From Salinibacillus aidingensis (GTDB taxonomy: Bacteria; Bacillota; Bacilli; Bacillales; Alkalibacillaceae), in the NCBI RefSeq assembly GCF_039522525.1, contig NZ_BAAADO010000004.1:387372-451371 (forward strand): DNA of 64,000 bases, read 5' to 3'. Under the pieces are notes generated by a model. It was not told the origin of the DNA. It made no database searches and was given only the letters and a program-made list of their open reading frames with translations. The stretch's first letter is position 1. Each line of letters opens with the position of its first letter. This document shows positions 24,218 to 33,242 of the stretch, one piece after another. A program made the translations under genes and the position numbers.

Positions 24218-25402
24218 CTAAAGTTCCGGAACAACTTTTATTTTATCGGTATAAGTTTTCATATGTCCCTGTATCTCCTGATATAATTCCTTTGCCTGTT
24301 TCAGACCATACTGATCTGCTTGATGAAGAGGTACAATTTTATAGTTTTTGTAATTTGGCCGATACATGTAAGTTGGCATGATCCTGGCATTTGATAGACT
24401 GTATTGTGTATCATTATTTTGATCGATGGATTTCTCTAAATCGATGTGTAAGACCCCACCAATTCTTTGATAAAGCTCAGACTGTCCGGATAGAAAATTT
24501 CCCAAAGAGTAAATGACAAACGATCTCTCTCCATTTTCTTTCTTAATCCAGTCAACAGGCTGAAGTACATGTGGATGGTGTCCAAGTATAATATCTGCAC
24601 CAGCCTGACTTGCCTCTTTTACGAGTAATTTTTGTGCTTCATTAGCCAGCCGTACATACTGCTGACCAAAATGTAAACTGACAACGACGAAATCAGCTTT
24701 TTGTTTTAATTTCTTTATATCCTTGATGAGAGTATTATCATCTATATATTGAACAAGATAAGGCTTGTCTGAAGGCCTCTGAAGTCCATTGGTTCCATAA
24801 GTATAAGCCAGAAAACCGATGGAAATTCCATTAGCTTTTAGAATTCGGTCGCGTTTTTGATCTTCAAGACTGCGGTTTGCTCCAACATAGGAGATATTTA
24901 ATTGATTAAAATGATTTGTCGCATTCATTATCCCTTCTTCACCCACATCAAGAGTATGGTTATTGGCCATAGATACGACATCCACACCTGAGTCTTTCAG
25001 AGCATCCCCTACTGCATAAGGAGAATTGAACTGAGGATAAGAGGATAATCCTAGCTCCTTGCCACCAATGATGGTTTCCTGGTTAGCAAACGTTATTTCA
25101 GGCGTCTGCATTGAATTTCTGACTAATTCAAACATAGGCCTGAAGTCAAATCCATTTGGGGTACGGGCATCCTGATAGACTGTATTATGAACGAGAATAT
25201 CACCTACCGCCCCAAGCGTAATCTCTGTCTGATACTCTCTATGATCCATCTTTTGCTGCCGAACCTTATCATGCTGCTGGAACGTATACTCGTTTTCTGC
25301 ATGGTTGTTTTCTTCAGTTGTTAGTAAAAAGACCATTAGGATTAGAATAATTACACCAAAAAAACAGGTAAGCATCCATGACCACTTATTCATGCTGTCC
25401 AC
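24218..25402 (-). CDS. CapA/PgsA-family poly-gamma-glutamate synthesis-like protein
   Basis: 394 residues. An N-terminal transmembrane anchor (about 7-28) precedes a metallophosphatase-fold PGA_cap domain with GAVGDILVHN (about 64), FANQETI, SMANNHTLD and LGHHPHVLQP. These residues place it with YwtB/CapA, but no pgsBCA or cap genes adjoin it. It is transcribed alone, downstream of plsY. It is likely membrane-tethered outside the cell; the substrate is unknown. Confidence 0.85.
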   Translation of the reverse strand: MDSMNKWSWMLTCFFGVIILILMVFLLTTEENNHAENEYTFQQHDKVRQQKMDHREYQTEITLGAVGDILVHNTVYQDARTPNGFDFRPMFELVRNSMQTPEITFANQETIIGGKELGLSSYPQFNSPYAVGDALKDSGVDVVSMANNHTLDVGEEGIMNATNHFNQLNISYVGANRSLEDQKRDRILKANGISIGFLAYTYGTNGLQRPSDKPYLVQYIDDNTLIKDIKKLKQKADFVVVSLHFGQQYVRLANEAQKLLVKEASQAGADIILGHHPHVLQPVDWIKKENGERSFVIYSLGNFLSGQSELYQRIGGVLHIDLEKSIDQNNDTQYSLSNARIMPTYMYRPNYKNYKIVPLHQADQYGLKQAKELYQEIQGHMKTYTDKIKVVPEL

Positions 25403-25514
25403 ACCCTTTCATTTCTTTCTGTACTTAGTTTACAGGAGATTGAAGCCGGACGTGGTCTCTCCTGATTTCCTAACTATAAATCGTTTATTTATCATTCCCT
25501 GGGACAAAAGAAAA

Positions 25515-25542
25515 TACAACACCTTGCGGAACAGGTGTTGTA
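25515..25542 (-). terminator. Terminator after plsY
   Basis: TACAACACCT and AGGTGTTGTA form a perfect 10-bp stem; on the minus strand it is followed by TTTTCTTTTG. It starts a few bases after the plsY stop. Confidence 0.8.
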
Positions 25543-25547
25543 TAAAT

Positions 25548-26132
25548 CTACATCCAGGTTATTTTTGGTTCCGTTTTGTTGAGAATCCGTTTAATATTTG
25601 TACGGTGCCGATAAATTACAAACAGTGTAAGAACCGAAGTAATGATAATTAATCCGACATGCTGGAGAATAGCTGAGCTGATTACGGCGACAATACCTGT
25701 TACCATAGAGGATAAGGAAACGTACTTCGTGATTTTTAGAATAAGTAAAAATGAAAGCACCATAATGGCAAAGAGTAAAGGACTTACGGCGAGTATTACT
25801 CCACCTGATGTGGCTACTGCCTTTCCCCCTTTAAATTTTGCAAACAGCGGATATGTATGACCTAAAACAGCAAATAGACCAATAATTAATGGGTCAGCTG
25901 TTGTCCCGAATAATACAGGAAGCGCTGCTGCCAGAGTACCTTTCAATATATCTGCCACTGTGACAATTAACCCGGCTTTTATCCCGAGGATTCTAAAGGT
26001 GTTTGTTGCTCCTAAATTACCACTTCCATATTCTCTTATATCCAGGTTATAACCTACTTTTCCTACTAACAATGCAGAAGGAATGGAGCCCAGCATATAA
26101 GCTGTGATCGCAAAAATAACATATATCATCAT
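25548..26132 (-). CDS. plsY: PlsY, acyl-phosphate:glycerol-3-phosphate acyltransferase
   Basis: 194 residues with about five membrane helices. Family motifs are GSGNLGATNTFR (about 36-47), KGTLAA and GGKAVATSGGV. It acylates glycerol 3-phosphate at sn-1 using acyl-phosphate from PlsX, in phospholipid synthesis. The order relative to yneT and parE is as in B. subtilis, divergent from yneT. The 26133-26370 gap holds only upstream regions. Confidence 0.95.
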   Translation of the reverse strand: MMIYVIFAITAYMLGSIPSALLVGKVGYNLDIREYGSGNLGATNTFRILGIKAGLIVTVADILKGTLAAALPVLFGTTADPLIIGLFAVLGHTYPLFAKFKGGKAVATSGGVILAVSPLLFAIMVLSFLLILKITKYVSLSSMVTGIVAVISSAILQHVGLIIITSVLTLFVIYRHRTNIKRILNKTEPKITWM

Positions 26133-26370
26133 TCATTTACTCCCTTTTCATGGAATAAGTGCATCATTGTGATATAAAGCGTAATCGCTTTCTTACCTGA
26201 TACTACTATCAATCACCATTCTACCATGAAAACAACCAAATCCGAATATTTTTTTGAAATTCTATTCTTTCCAGAAAAGCACAGATCCTTAAGCGATAGC
26301 TTTTGATATTGAAACCACTTTCATTATATAAAATTTTCCTTTAAGATAAAAGGAAAGGGGGTAAGGATTT

Positions 26371-26790
26371 ATGACGATACAAAATCCTGAACAGGATAAA
26401 ATCAAGGAAATTCTGGAAGAGGCGAAAACCATCGCTGTTGTGGGGTTGTCCGATAACCCTGAACGTACAAGCTATCAAATTTCAAAAATTATGCAGGAAA
26501 ATGGATATCGGATTATCCCGGTAAACCCAAAGGTGAACGAAGTACTCGGCGAGAAAGCATACCCTGCTTTAAAAGATATTGATATTCCTTTTGATATTAT
26601 CAATGTATTCCGGCGATCTGAATTTTTACCTGAGATTGCGGAAGAAGCCGTCCAGACAGACGCCAGTATTTTCTGGGCTCAGCAGGGTGTTGAGAATGAA
26701 GAAGCCTATCAATACTTAAAGCAACATGATTTTACGGTCATTATGGATACTTGTATCAAAGTAGCCCATGCTGTTACAATTGGTAAATAA
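26371..26790 (+). CDS. yneT: YneT, CoA-binding domain protein
   Basis: 139 residues, a Rossmann-type CoA-binding domain. It has TIAVVGLSDNPERTSYQISK near residues 17-36, IIPVNPKV, EKAYPAL and an MDTCIKVAH end. This matches B. subtilis YneT. It lacks catalytic partner domains found in succinyl-CoA synthetases, so it probably binds an adenosine-containing cofactor. AAAGGGGGT precedes the ATG. Role unknown. Confidence 0.92.
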   Translation: MTIQNPEQDKIKEILEEAKTIAVVGLSDNPERTSYQISKIMQENGYRIIPVNPKVNEVLGEKAYPALKDIDIPFDIINVFRRSEFLPEIAEEAVQTDASIFWAQQGVENEEAYQYLKQHDFTVIMDTCIKVAHAVTIGK

Positions 26791-26809
26791 ACAAACGTTT
26801 GCTTAAGGA

Positions 26810-26842
26810 AAAAGTCCCTGTTATAGCAGGGATTTTTTCTTT
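26810..26842 (+). terminator. Terminator after yneT
   Basis: AAGTCCCTG and CAGGGATTT pair around TTATAG and run into TTTTTTCTTTTTT. Confidence 0.85.
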
Positions 26843-26910
26843 TTTGTTGAAAAAGGTTATTTGCGAAACCTGAAAAAAAGCTTAAAATAAAGAATACATG
26901 TCACATTATG

Positions 26911-26938
26911 TTGATGTTTGGAACATTCGTTCTATAAT
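26911..26938 (+). promoter_or_regulatory. SOS-type promoter of parEC
   Basis: TTGATG and TATAAT are separated by 16 bases. The LexA box at 26920-26933 lies within the spacer and touches the -10. Confidence 0.7.
26920..26933. promoter_or_regulatory. LexA box upstream of parE
   Basis: GGAAC-ATTC-GTTCT, with the core GAAC-N4-GTTC and the same spacer bases as LexA box 1. parEC is among the SOS genes of B. subtilis. Confidence 0.75.
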
Positions 26939-27010
26939 AGTAATATGATGAAGTTTAAAATGCATCCAAATAGAATCGAATTTGTTTGGGATTGAAAGGG
27001 GAACAGGCAA

Positions 27011-28960
27011 TTGAGTAGTCAAAATTCGTATAATGATGACTCTATTCAGGTGTTGGAAGGCTTAGAAGCTGTACGAAAACGACCTGGAATGTACATTGGA
27101 AGTACCGATCATCGTGGATTGCATCACCTTGTTTTTGAAATTGTGGATAATGCGGTAGATGAAGCATTATCAGGATTCGGTAATGAAATTAATGTTAAAA
27201 TACATAAAGATGGAAGCATTTCCGTCCGGGATCATGGACGTGGGATGCCCACAGGTATGCATAAGATGGGAAAGCCTACTCCTGAAGTTATATTAACGGT
27301 ATTGCATGCCGGCGGTAAGTTTGGACAAGGTGGTTATAAGACGAGCGGAGGTTTGCATGGTGTAGGCGCATCTGTAGTAAATGCCCTGTCCGAATGGCTA
27401 GAAGTCACGATCTACCGCGACAAAATGGTATATAAGCAAAGGTTTGAAGATGGCGGAAAGCCGGTTACCGGTCTGGAGCAGCATGGCGGAACCAGAAAAA
27501 CAGGAACGGAAATTCGCTTTAAACCAGATTCGAATATTTTCTCCACTACCGCATTTCAATTTGAAATATTGGCGGAAAGGCTAAGAGAAGCAGCCTTTTT
27601 ATTAAAGGGTCTGAAAATCGAATTAACAGATGAAATTCAGGAATTATCTGAAACTTATCAATATCCGGAAGGGTTAAAATCCTTTGTTGATTATTTAAAT
27701 GAAGAGAAGGATACATTACATCCTGTTGTTGCTTTCGAAGGTGAAAGCCATGGAATTGAGGTTGATTTTGCATTTCAATTTAATGACGGTTATGCGGAAA
27801 GTATGCTGTCATTTGTCAATAATGTCCGCACACAGGATGGAGGTACACACGAATCAGGAACCCGTTCAGCCTTAACCCGGAGTATCAATGATCATGCGCG
27901 AAAGAATGGCTTGCTAAAAGAGAAGGATAAAAATTTAGATGGAAGTGACATTCGGGAAGGATTTACGGCGATTATATCTGTACGTATTCCCGAGGAGATA
28001 CTGCAATTTGAAGGTCAGACCAAGAGTAAACTCGGGACTTCAGAGGCTCGTTCTGCTGTTGATAATGTGATATCGGAAAAGCTTTCTTACTTCCTTGAAG
28101 AGAATCCCGAAACAGCTACACAGCTGATTAAAAAGGCAATAAAGGCAAGAGAGGCCCGGGAAGCAGCCAGGAAGGCCAGAGAGGATGCCCGCACTGGGAA
28201 AAAACGCAAAAAACGGGATGCACTACTAAGTGGAAAGCTTACCCCTGCTCAATCGAAAAATGCTAAAAAAAATGAATTATATTTAGTAGAGGGGGACTCT
28301 GCCGGAGGATCAGCCAAACAAGGCAGGGACAGACGCTTTCAGGCCGTTCTTCCTCTTAGGGGTAAGGTTATTAACACGGAGAAAGCGAAAATATCCGATA
28401 TCTTCAAAAACGAAGAAATCTCCACCATTATTCATACGATAGGTGCGGATGTGGGCGCAGATTTTAATATTGAGGATATTCAATATGATAAGATTATTAT
28501 TATGACGGATGCGGATACAGATGGAGCGCATATTCAGGTACTCCTGCTAACCTTTTTCTATCGCTATATGAGACCTTTAATTGAAGCTGGAAAAGTTTAT
28601 ATTGCATTGCCTCCTCTGTATAAGGTTTCAAAAGGAAAAGGGAAAAAGGAGAAAACCGAGTACGCTTGGGAAGAAGATGCTCTAAAGGATATCCTGAGTA
28701 AATTTAAGAATGGGTACACGATTCAACGCTATAAAGGTTTAGGTGAGATGAACGCAGACCAGCTCTGGGAAACAACGATGAATCCGGACACACGTACCCT
28801 CATTCGTGTTACTATTGAGGACTTAGCGCGGGCGGAACGGAGAATTACCACATTGATGGGCGATAAAGTAGAACCCCGGAGAAACTGGATTGAATCGAAT
28901 GTAGCCTTCAGTCTTGATGATGATGAAAACATTCTGGAAAACGATAAACTTCATACGTAA
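27011..28960 (+). CDS. parE: Topoisomerase IV subunit B
   Basis: 649 residues from a TTG preceded by AAAGGGG. The GHKL ATPase domain has EIVDNAVDEALSG and GGLHGVGASVVNALS; the TOPRIM domain has EGDSAGGSAKQGRDR and DADTDGAHI. With ParC it decatenates daughter chromosomes using ATP. The start and length match Gram-positive ParE rather than GyrB, and the pair with parC excludes gyrB. It is followed by parC after 26 bases. Confidence 0.96.
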   Translation: MSSQNSYNDDSIQVLEGLEAVRKRPGMYIGSTDHRGLHHLVFEIVDNAVDEALSGFGNEINVKIHKDGSISVRDHGRGMPTGMHKMGKPTPEVILTVLHAGGKFGQGGYKTSGGLHGVGASVVNALSEWLEVTIYRDKMVYKQRFEDGGKPVTGLEQHGGTRKTGTEIRFKPDSNIFSTTAFQFEILAERLREAAFLLKGLKIELTDEIQELSETYQYPEGLKSFVDYLNEEKDTLHPVVAFEGESHGIEVDFAFQFNDGYAESMLSFVNNVRTQDGGTHESGTRSALTRSINDHARKNGLLKEKDKNLDGSDIREGFTAIISVRIPEEILQFEGQTKSKLGTSEARSAVDNVISEKLSYFLEENPETATQLIKKAIKAREAREAARKAREDARTGKKRKKRDALLSGKLTPAQSKNAKKNELYLVEGDSAGGSAKQGRDRRFQAVLPLRGKVINTEKAKISDIFKNEEISTIIHTIGADVGADFNIEDIQYDKIIIMTDADTDGAHIQVLLLTFFYRYMRPLIEAGKVYIALPPLYKVSKGKGKKEKTEYAWEEDALKDILSKFKNGYTIQRYKGLGEMNADQLWETTMNPDTRTLIRVTIEDLARAERRITTLMGDKVEPRRNWIESNVAFSLDDDENILENDKLHT

Positions 28961-28986
28961 TAAAATAGGAAAAGGAGGACAAGTCA

Positions 28987-31440
28987 TTGGCTGATCAAGC
29001 ACAATTTTTAGACCTCCCCTTTGAAGAAGTCATTGGGGACAGGTTTGGACGATACAGTAAATATATTATTCAGGAACGGGCCTTGCCAGATGCCAGGGAC
29101 GGATTAAAGCCCGTACAGCGTCGTATTTTATACGCTATGCATCAGGAGAAAAATACCCATGACAAGCCATTCCGAAAGTCCGCTAAAACCGTGGGAACGG
29201 TAATCGGAAACTACCATCCACATGGAGATTCATCTGTATATGAAGCACTGGTACGTATGAGTCAGACGTGGAAGGTGCGAAATGTTTTAGTTGAGATGCA
29301 TGGAAACAACGGGAGTATCGATGGAGACCCACCAGCAGCCATGCGTTATACGGAGGCGCGTTTAGCCAGTATCACTTCACAATTGTTACGTGATATTGAA
29401 AAGGAAACGGTTGATTTTATCCCTAATTTTGATGATACCGACTATGAACCGGTTGTTTTACCAGCGAAATTTCCTAACTTATTAGTCAATGGTTCAACAG
29501 GGATTTCGGCAGGCTATGCTACAGATATTCCTCCTCATAACCTGAAAGAGGTCATTGATGCTGTTATCATGAGGATTGATAAGCCAGATGCTGATGTTGA
29601 GCAACTAATGAAGGTTTTAAAAGGACCGGACTTCCCTACAGGAGGTATTATTCAGGGAATTGAAGGAATTAAAAAAGCCTATAAAACCGGAAAAGGAAAA
29701 GTGGTTGTTCGGGGTAAAGCAGAAATCGAAGAGCTCCGCAGCGGCCGGGAGCAAATCGTCATTAATGAGCTTCCTTATGAGGTTAACAAAGCTAATCTGG
29801 TTAAGAAGTTTGATGAATTCCGGCTTGACCGGAAAGTGGAGGGAATAGCAGAGGTCCGTGATGAAACGGATCGGACCGGACTGCAAATTGTGATTGAATT
29901 AAAAAAAGATGCGGATAGTGAAGGTATTTTAAATTATTTTTATAAAAATACCGATTTACAAATTACATATAACTTTAATATGGTAGCCATCCATAATAAG
30001 ACTCCACAATTAATGAGCCTGTCAGCGATATTAGATTCCTACATTCAGCACCAGCGGGATGTCATGATTCGTCAATCCCGTTTTGATTTAAGGAAGGCAA
30101 AGGATCGTGCCCATATTGTGGAAGGCTTGATTAAAGCTATTTCCATTTTAGATGATGTGATTGCAGCCATTCGCGCTTCGAAGGATAAACAGGATGCCAA
30201 AAATCGTCTGATAGAACTTTTTGATTTTACTGAGAAGCAGTCAGAAGCGATTGTCACATTACAGCTTTATCGATTAACCAATACAGATGTGACAGCGTTG
30301 CAGGAAGAGGCGGAGGAACTGAAGAAGCAAATTGAAGAATTAGAATCTATTCTTAATAGTGAAACTAAATTGCTGAAAGAAATTAAAAACGATCTAAAAC
30401 AGCTTCAAAAGCAGTATAAAACCGATCGTTTAACGAAAATTGAAGAGCAGGTAGAAGAATTAAAGATTAATCTGGAAGTTATGGTAGCAAGTGAGGATGT
30501 ACTTGTATCCGTTACGAAGGATGGTTACGTGAAGCGGACCAGTCTCAGATCCTATTCTGCATCGAATGAAAGTGATTTACCGGTAAAAGAAGGAGACCAT
30601 CTCTTAACCTTACAGGAGTTAAATACAACGGATAAAATTCTTCTATTTACAAACAAAGGGAATTACTTATACATTCATGTCCACGAGCTTCCGGATATCA
30701 GGTGGAAGGATTTAGGTCAGCATGTGGCTAACTTAGTTACTATAGAACCGGATGAAAAAATCATTAACGTTCTTCCTGTCAGAGAGTTTTCAGATGATCA
30801 ATACCTGCTGTTCTTTACGCGAAACGGAATGGTGAAAAAGACGGAGCTAAAACAGTATGATGCGCAGAGACGCTCGAAACCATTGGTAGCTATAAATCTA
30901 AAAAACGATGATGAAGTCGTCAGTGTTCATCAGACAGATGGCAATCAGGATTTATTTATTACATCCAATAAAGGCTTCGGCTTATGGTACCATGAATCAG
31001 AAGTGAAACCCGTGGGTCAGCGTGCTGCTGGTGTGAAGGCCATTCAGTTGAAAAAGGATGAATTTGTTATCAGTGGTGAAGTCTTTGATGAATTAACAGC
31101 TCCTTCTATCGTACTGATAACACAAAGGGGAGCATGTAAACGTATGGCCCTGTCTGACTTCGAACAATCCTCACGGGCTAAAAGAGGACTGGTTATGCTT
31201 AAAGAGCTGAAATCTAAGCCGCACCGTGCTGTTGGGTTACATTTAATCCAGGAAGAAGAGTTTGTTATATTTCAAACTGAAGATGACCAAATTCATGAGT
31301 TGTATCCCTTGGAATTGAAGAAACACGACCGGTACAGTAATGGTTCATTTGTTGTTGATACTGACTTAACAGGGAATGTCATAAGTACTTGGAAAAAACC
31401 TTCTTATATAAAACCATTTGAAGAATTAAAAGAAGAATAA
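28987..31440 (+). CDS. parC: Topoisomerase IV subunit A
   Basis: 817 residues from a TTG preceded by AAAGGAGGA. The breakage-reunion domain shows RRILYAMH, the quinolone-determining HPHGDSSVYEALVRM and the catalytic Tyr in AAMRYTEARL (about residue 120). A coiled region at about 440-500 leads into the C-terminal beta-pinwheel. It cleaves and religates DNA with ParE. The QRDR Ser is wild-type-like. A terminator follows. Confidence 0.96.
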   Translation: MADQAQFLDLPFEEVIGDRFGRYSKYIIQERALPDARDGLKPVQRRILYAMHQEKNTHDKPFRKSAKTVGTVIGNYHPHGDSSVYEALVRMSQTWKVRNVLVEMHGNNGSIDGDPPAAMRYTEARLASITSQLLRDIEKETVDFIPNFDDTDYEPVVLPAKFPNLLVNGSTGISAGYATDIPPHNLKEVIDAVIMRIDKPDADVEQLMKVLKGPDFPTGGIIQGIEGIKKAYKTGKGKVVVRGKAEIEELRSGREQIVINELPYEVNKANLVKKFDEFRLDRKVEGIAEVRDETDRTGLQIVIELKKDADSEGILNYFYKNTDLQITYNFNMVAIHNKTPQLMSLSAILDSYIQHQRDVMIRQSRFDLRKAKDRAHIVEGLIKAISILDDVIAAIRASKDKQDAKNRLIELFDFTEKQSEAIVTLQLYRLTNTDVTALQEEAEELKKQIEELESILNSETKLLKEIKNDLKQLQKQYKTDRLTKIEEQVEELKINLEVMVASEDVLVSVTKDGYVKRTSLRSYSASNESDLPVKEGDHLLTLQELNTTDKILLFTNKGNYLYIHVHELPDIRWKDLGQHVANLVTIEPDEKIINVLPVREFSDDQYLLFFTRNGMVKKTELKQYDAQRRSKPLVAINLKNDDEVVSVHQTDGNQDLFITSNKGFGLWYHESEVKPVGQRAAGVKAIQLKKDEFVISGEVFDELTAPSIVLITQRGACKRMALSDFEQSSRAKRGLVMLKELKSKPHRAVGLHLIQEEEFVIFQTEDDQIHELYPLELKKHDRYSNGSFVVDTDLTGNVISTWKKPSYIKPFEELKEE

Positions 31441-31450
31441 ATCTAAGATT

Positions 31451-31490
31451 AAAATAGGGTCTGTTTATATAAGCAGATCCTATTTTTTTC
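31451..31490 (+). terminator. Terminator after parC
   Basis: AAAATAGGGTCTG and CAGATCCTATTTT pair around a TTTATATAAG loop; T7 follows. Confidence 0.85.
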
Positions 31491-31544
31491 GAACTAGTAC
31501 GTCAAAATATCCTTCCCGGAATAGGGTTCACTTTAACTCATTTA

Positions 31545-31589
31545 TTGAATACCTGGTTCAAATCATGTATATTAGAACCAGGTATTAAT
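31545..31589 (+). promoter_or_regulatory. fabI promoter with FapR-type operator
   Basis: TTGAAT at 31545 and TATATT at 31568 have a 17-base spacer. ATTAGAACCAGGTATTAAT (31571-31589) resembles the FapR operator TTAGTACC-type palindrome and is nearly the inverse of the ATTGAATACCTGGTTCAAAT segment upstream. FapR represses lipid-synthesis genes until malonyl-CoA rises; fabI is a known member in B. subtilis. Confidence 0.7.
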
Positions 31590-31623
31590 AATAGATAACA
31601 ACGTATCTTAGGAGGATTTTGAA

Positions 31624-32397
31624 GTGGATTTATTAAAATTAAAGGATAAAAACATCGTTGTAATGGGTGTTGCGAATGAGAGAAGTCTGGCTTGGGGTGT
31701 GGCTCAATCCCTTTATGGGGCAGGTGCAAACGTAATTTTTACATATCGACAGGAGCGCTCCAAAAAGAAATTGGAGAAACTATTGGAGAAGCATGAATAC
31801 GATGCTGAGCTTGTTGTACAGTGTGATGTGAATGATGATGAAAGTATTAAAGGAACGTTCAAAGAAATAGGCGATAAGGTTGGAACAATACATGGAATTG
31901 TTCATTCGATTGCATTTGCTCATGGAGAGGATTTAAAGGGAGATTTTGTTGAAACCTCCCGTGATGGATTTGCCTATGCACATGATACCAGTGCATATTC
32001 CATTATTGCTGTTGCCAGAGAGGCAAAACCTTATATGACTGAAGGAGGCTCAATCATTGGAATGACCTTCCTGGGAGCACAAAGAGTGATTCCTGAATAT
32101 AAGGTTATGGGTATTGCAAAATCAGCATTGGAATCTTCTGTGAAGTATTTGGCAGAGGATTTAGGGGAAGATCAAATTCGTGTAAATGCCCTGTCGGCTG
32201 GACCTGTTCGTACCCTGGCCGCAAAAGGAATTTCCTCCTTCAATGAAATTCTTAGTGAAGTTGAAGAAAGAGCACCATTACGAAAGAACGTGACTAAGGA
32301 AGAAGTAGGGGATATGGCATTGGTTATGCTAAGTCACTTATCCCGTGGTGTAACCGGAGAAATTATTTACGTTGACTCCGGATATAACATTCTTTAA
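31624..32397 (+). CDS. fabI: FabI, NADH-dependent enoyl-ACP reductase
   Basis: 257 residues from a GTG after AGGAGG. It carries out the last reduction of fatty-acid elongation. The Rossmann fold starts KNIVVMGVANERSLAWGVA; the FabI-type catalytic YxxxxxxK is in EYKVMGIAKSALES, with SAGPVRTLAAKGI near the substrate loop. The operator upstream suggests FapR control. It stands alone, without other fab genes. Confidence 0.95.
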   Translation: MDLLKLKDKNIVVMGVANERSLAWGVAQSLYGAGANVIFTYRQERSKKKLEKLLEKHEYDAELVVQCDVNDDESIKGTFKEIGDKVGTIHGIVHSIAFAHGEDLKGDFVETSRDGFAYAHDTSAYSIIAVAREAKPYMTEGGSIIGMTFLGAQRVIPEYKVMGIAKSALESSVKYLAEDLGEDQIRVNALSAGPVRTLAAKGISSFNEILSEVEERAPLRKNVTKEEVGDMALVMLSHLSRGVTGEIIYVDSGYNIL

Positions 32398-32398
32398 A

Positions 32399-32475
32399 GA
32401 AAAGCGAAGGCGATTCGGGAGCCCGTAGCAGGACATAGAAAAGCGGAGGTGACTTTCGAGTGCTTCCCTTTTTCT
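32399..32475. repeat. Degenerate Bacillaceae-type palindromic repeat remnant
   Basis: GAAAAGCGAAGGCGATTCGG, then GAGCCCGTAGCAGGACAT, and AAAAGCGGAGGTGAC resemble the AGCG-rich dispersed repeats common between Bacillaceae genes (AAAAGCGNAGGCG and CCGNAGCAGGACA). The copy is truncated and lacks clear ends. The classification is from memory of such elements. Confidence 0.4.
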
Positions 32476-32480
32476 TTTTG

Positions 32481-32510
32481 TTGAAAGGTTTCTGAATATT
32501 GTGATATAAT
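32481..32510 (+). promoter_or_regulatory. Promoter of the TetR-family gene
   Basis: TTGAAA and TATAAT separated by 18 bases, 30 bases upstream of the start. Confidence 0.65.
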
Positions 32511-32540
32511 CACTTTATATGAAAGGATGGGAGTTGATGT

Positions 32541-33152
32541 ATGGCTGAATTAAAGGAGCGTATCGTTGAATCTTCTTTATACTTATTTGAACAGTATGGG
32601 TTTCATGGTGTTACGGTCAATGATATTGTCCAGCATTCTAGGACGTCAAAAGGAGGGTTTTACCACCATTTTCAATCTAAAGATGAGCTCTTATTTATGA
32701 TTCATGATACATTTATCACATACGTTTTAGCAAAAGCAGACGAAGCTATTTCTACTTATGAAAAACCTGCTCTGCAGCTTCATGCAATCATCCAGTCATT
32801 TGTAAAAGTCTTTGATTTATATAAACCCCACATTTCAGTCTTCTACCAGGAAAGCAATTATCTTAAACCTCACTTTGATCAGCTTATCAAGAGAAAACGG
32901 GATCAATTTAAACAAATGATCTTCCAGGTTATCCAACAGGGACAAAGCTCAGGGGAATTTCGTGCATCTCTTCCTGCCGAAATAACCGGAATGTCGATTC
33001 TGGGAATGGTAAACTGGACGTATAAATGGTATCAGAAAGATGGAGAGAAAACGATTGAAGAAATTGCCCATACATTTTCGGATATTATTTTACAGGGCAT
33101 TTTAACACCATCTGCAAAAGAAAATCCGCAACTTAAACCCTTATTACTTTAA
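32541..33152 (+). CDS. TetR-family regulator of acyl-CoA degradation
   Basis: 203 residues. The N-terminal TetR helix-turn-helix reads GFHGVTVNDIVQHSRTSKGG then FYHHFQSKDELL (about 20-51). The C-terminal ligand domain has no recognisable signature but fits fatty-acid-type TetR regulators. It lies just upstream of the acyl-CoA dehydrogenase operon, whose promoter region contains a dyad (33196-33213) that it probably binds; acyl-CoA would be a likely inducer. GGATGGG precedes the ATG. Confidence 0.88.
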   Translation: MAELKERIVESSLYLFEQYGFHGVTVNDIVQHSRTSKGGFYHHFQSKDELLFMIHDTFITYVLAKADEAISTYEKPALQLHAIIQSFVKVFDLYKPHISVFYQESNYLKPHFDQLIKRKRDQFKQMIFQVIQQGQSSGEFRASLPAEITGMSILGMVNWTYKWYQKDGEKTIEEIAHTFSDIILQGILTPSAKENPQLKPLLL

Positions 33153-33195
33153 AATTATGGGCAAAAATAAAAGCGCTTACATTTGTGGTATTTAC

Positions 33196-33213
33196 AGACC
33201 AACTGGTCGGTCT
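33196..33213. promoter_or_regulatory. TetR-type operator dyad
   Basis: AGACCAACTGGTCGGTCT is an 18-bp imperfect palindrome (14 of 18 positions symmetric) 30 bases upstream of the acyl-CoA dehydrogenase start. It is a plausible autoregulated site for the adjacent TetR protein. Confidence 0.65.
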
Positions 33214-33242
33214 TAAACGATAAGTTTTTAAGGGGGAGTTTG

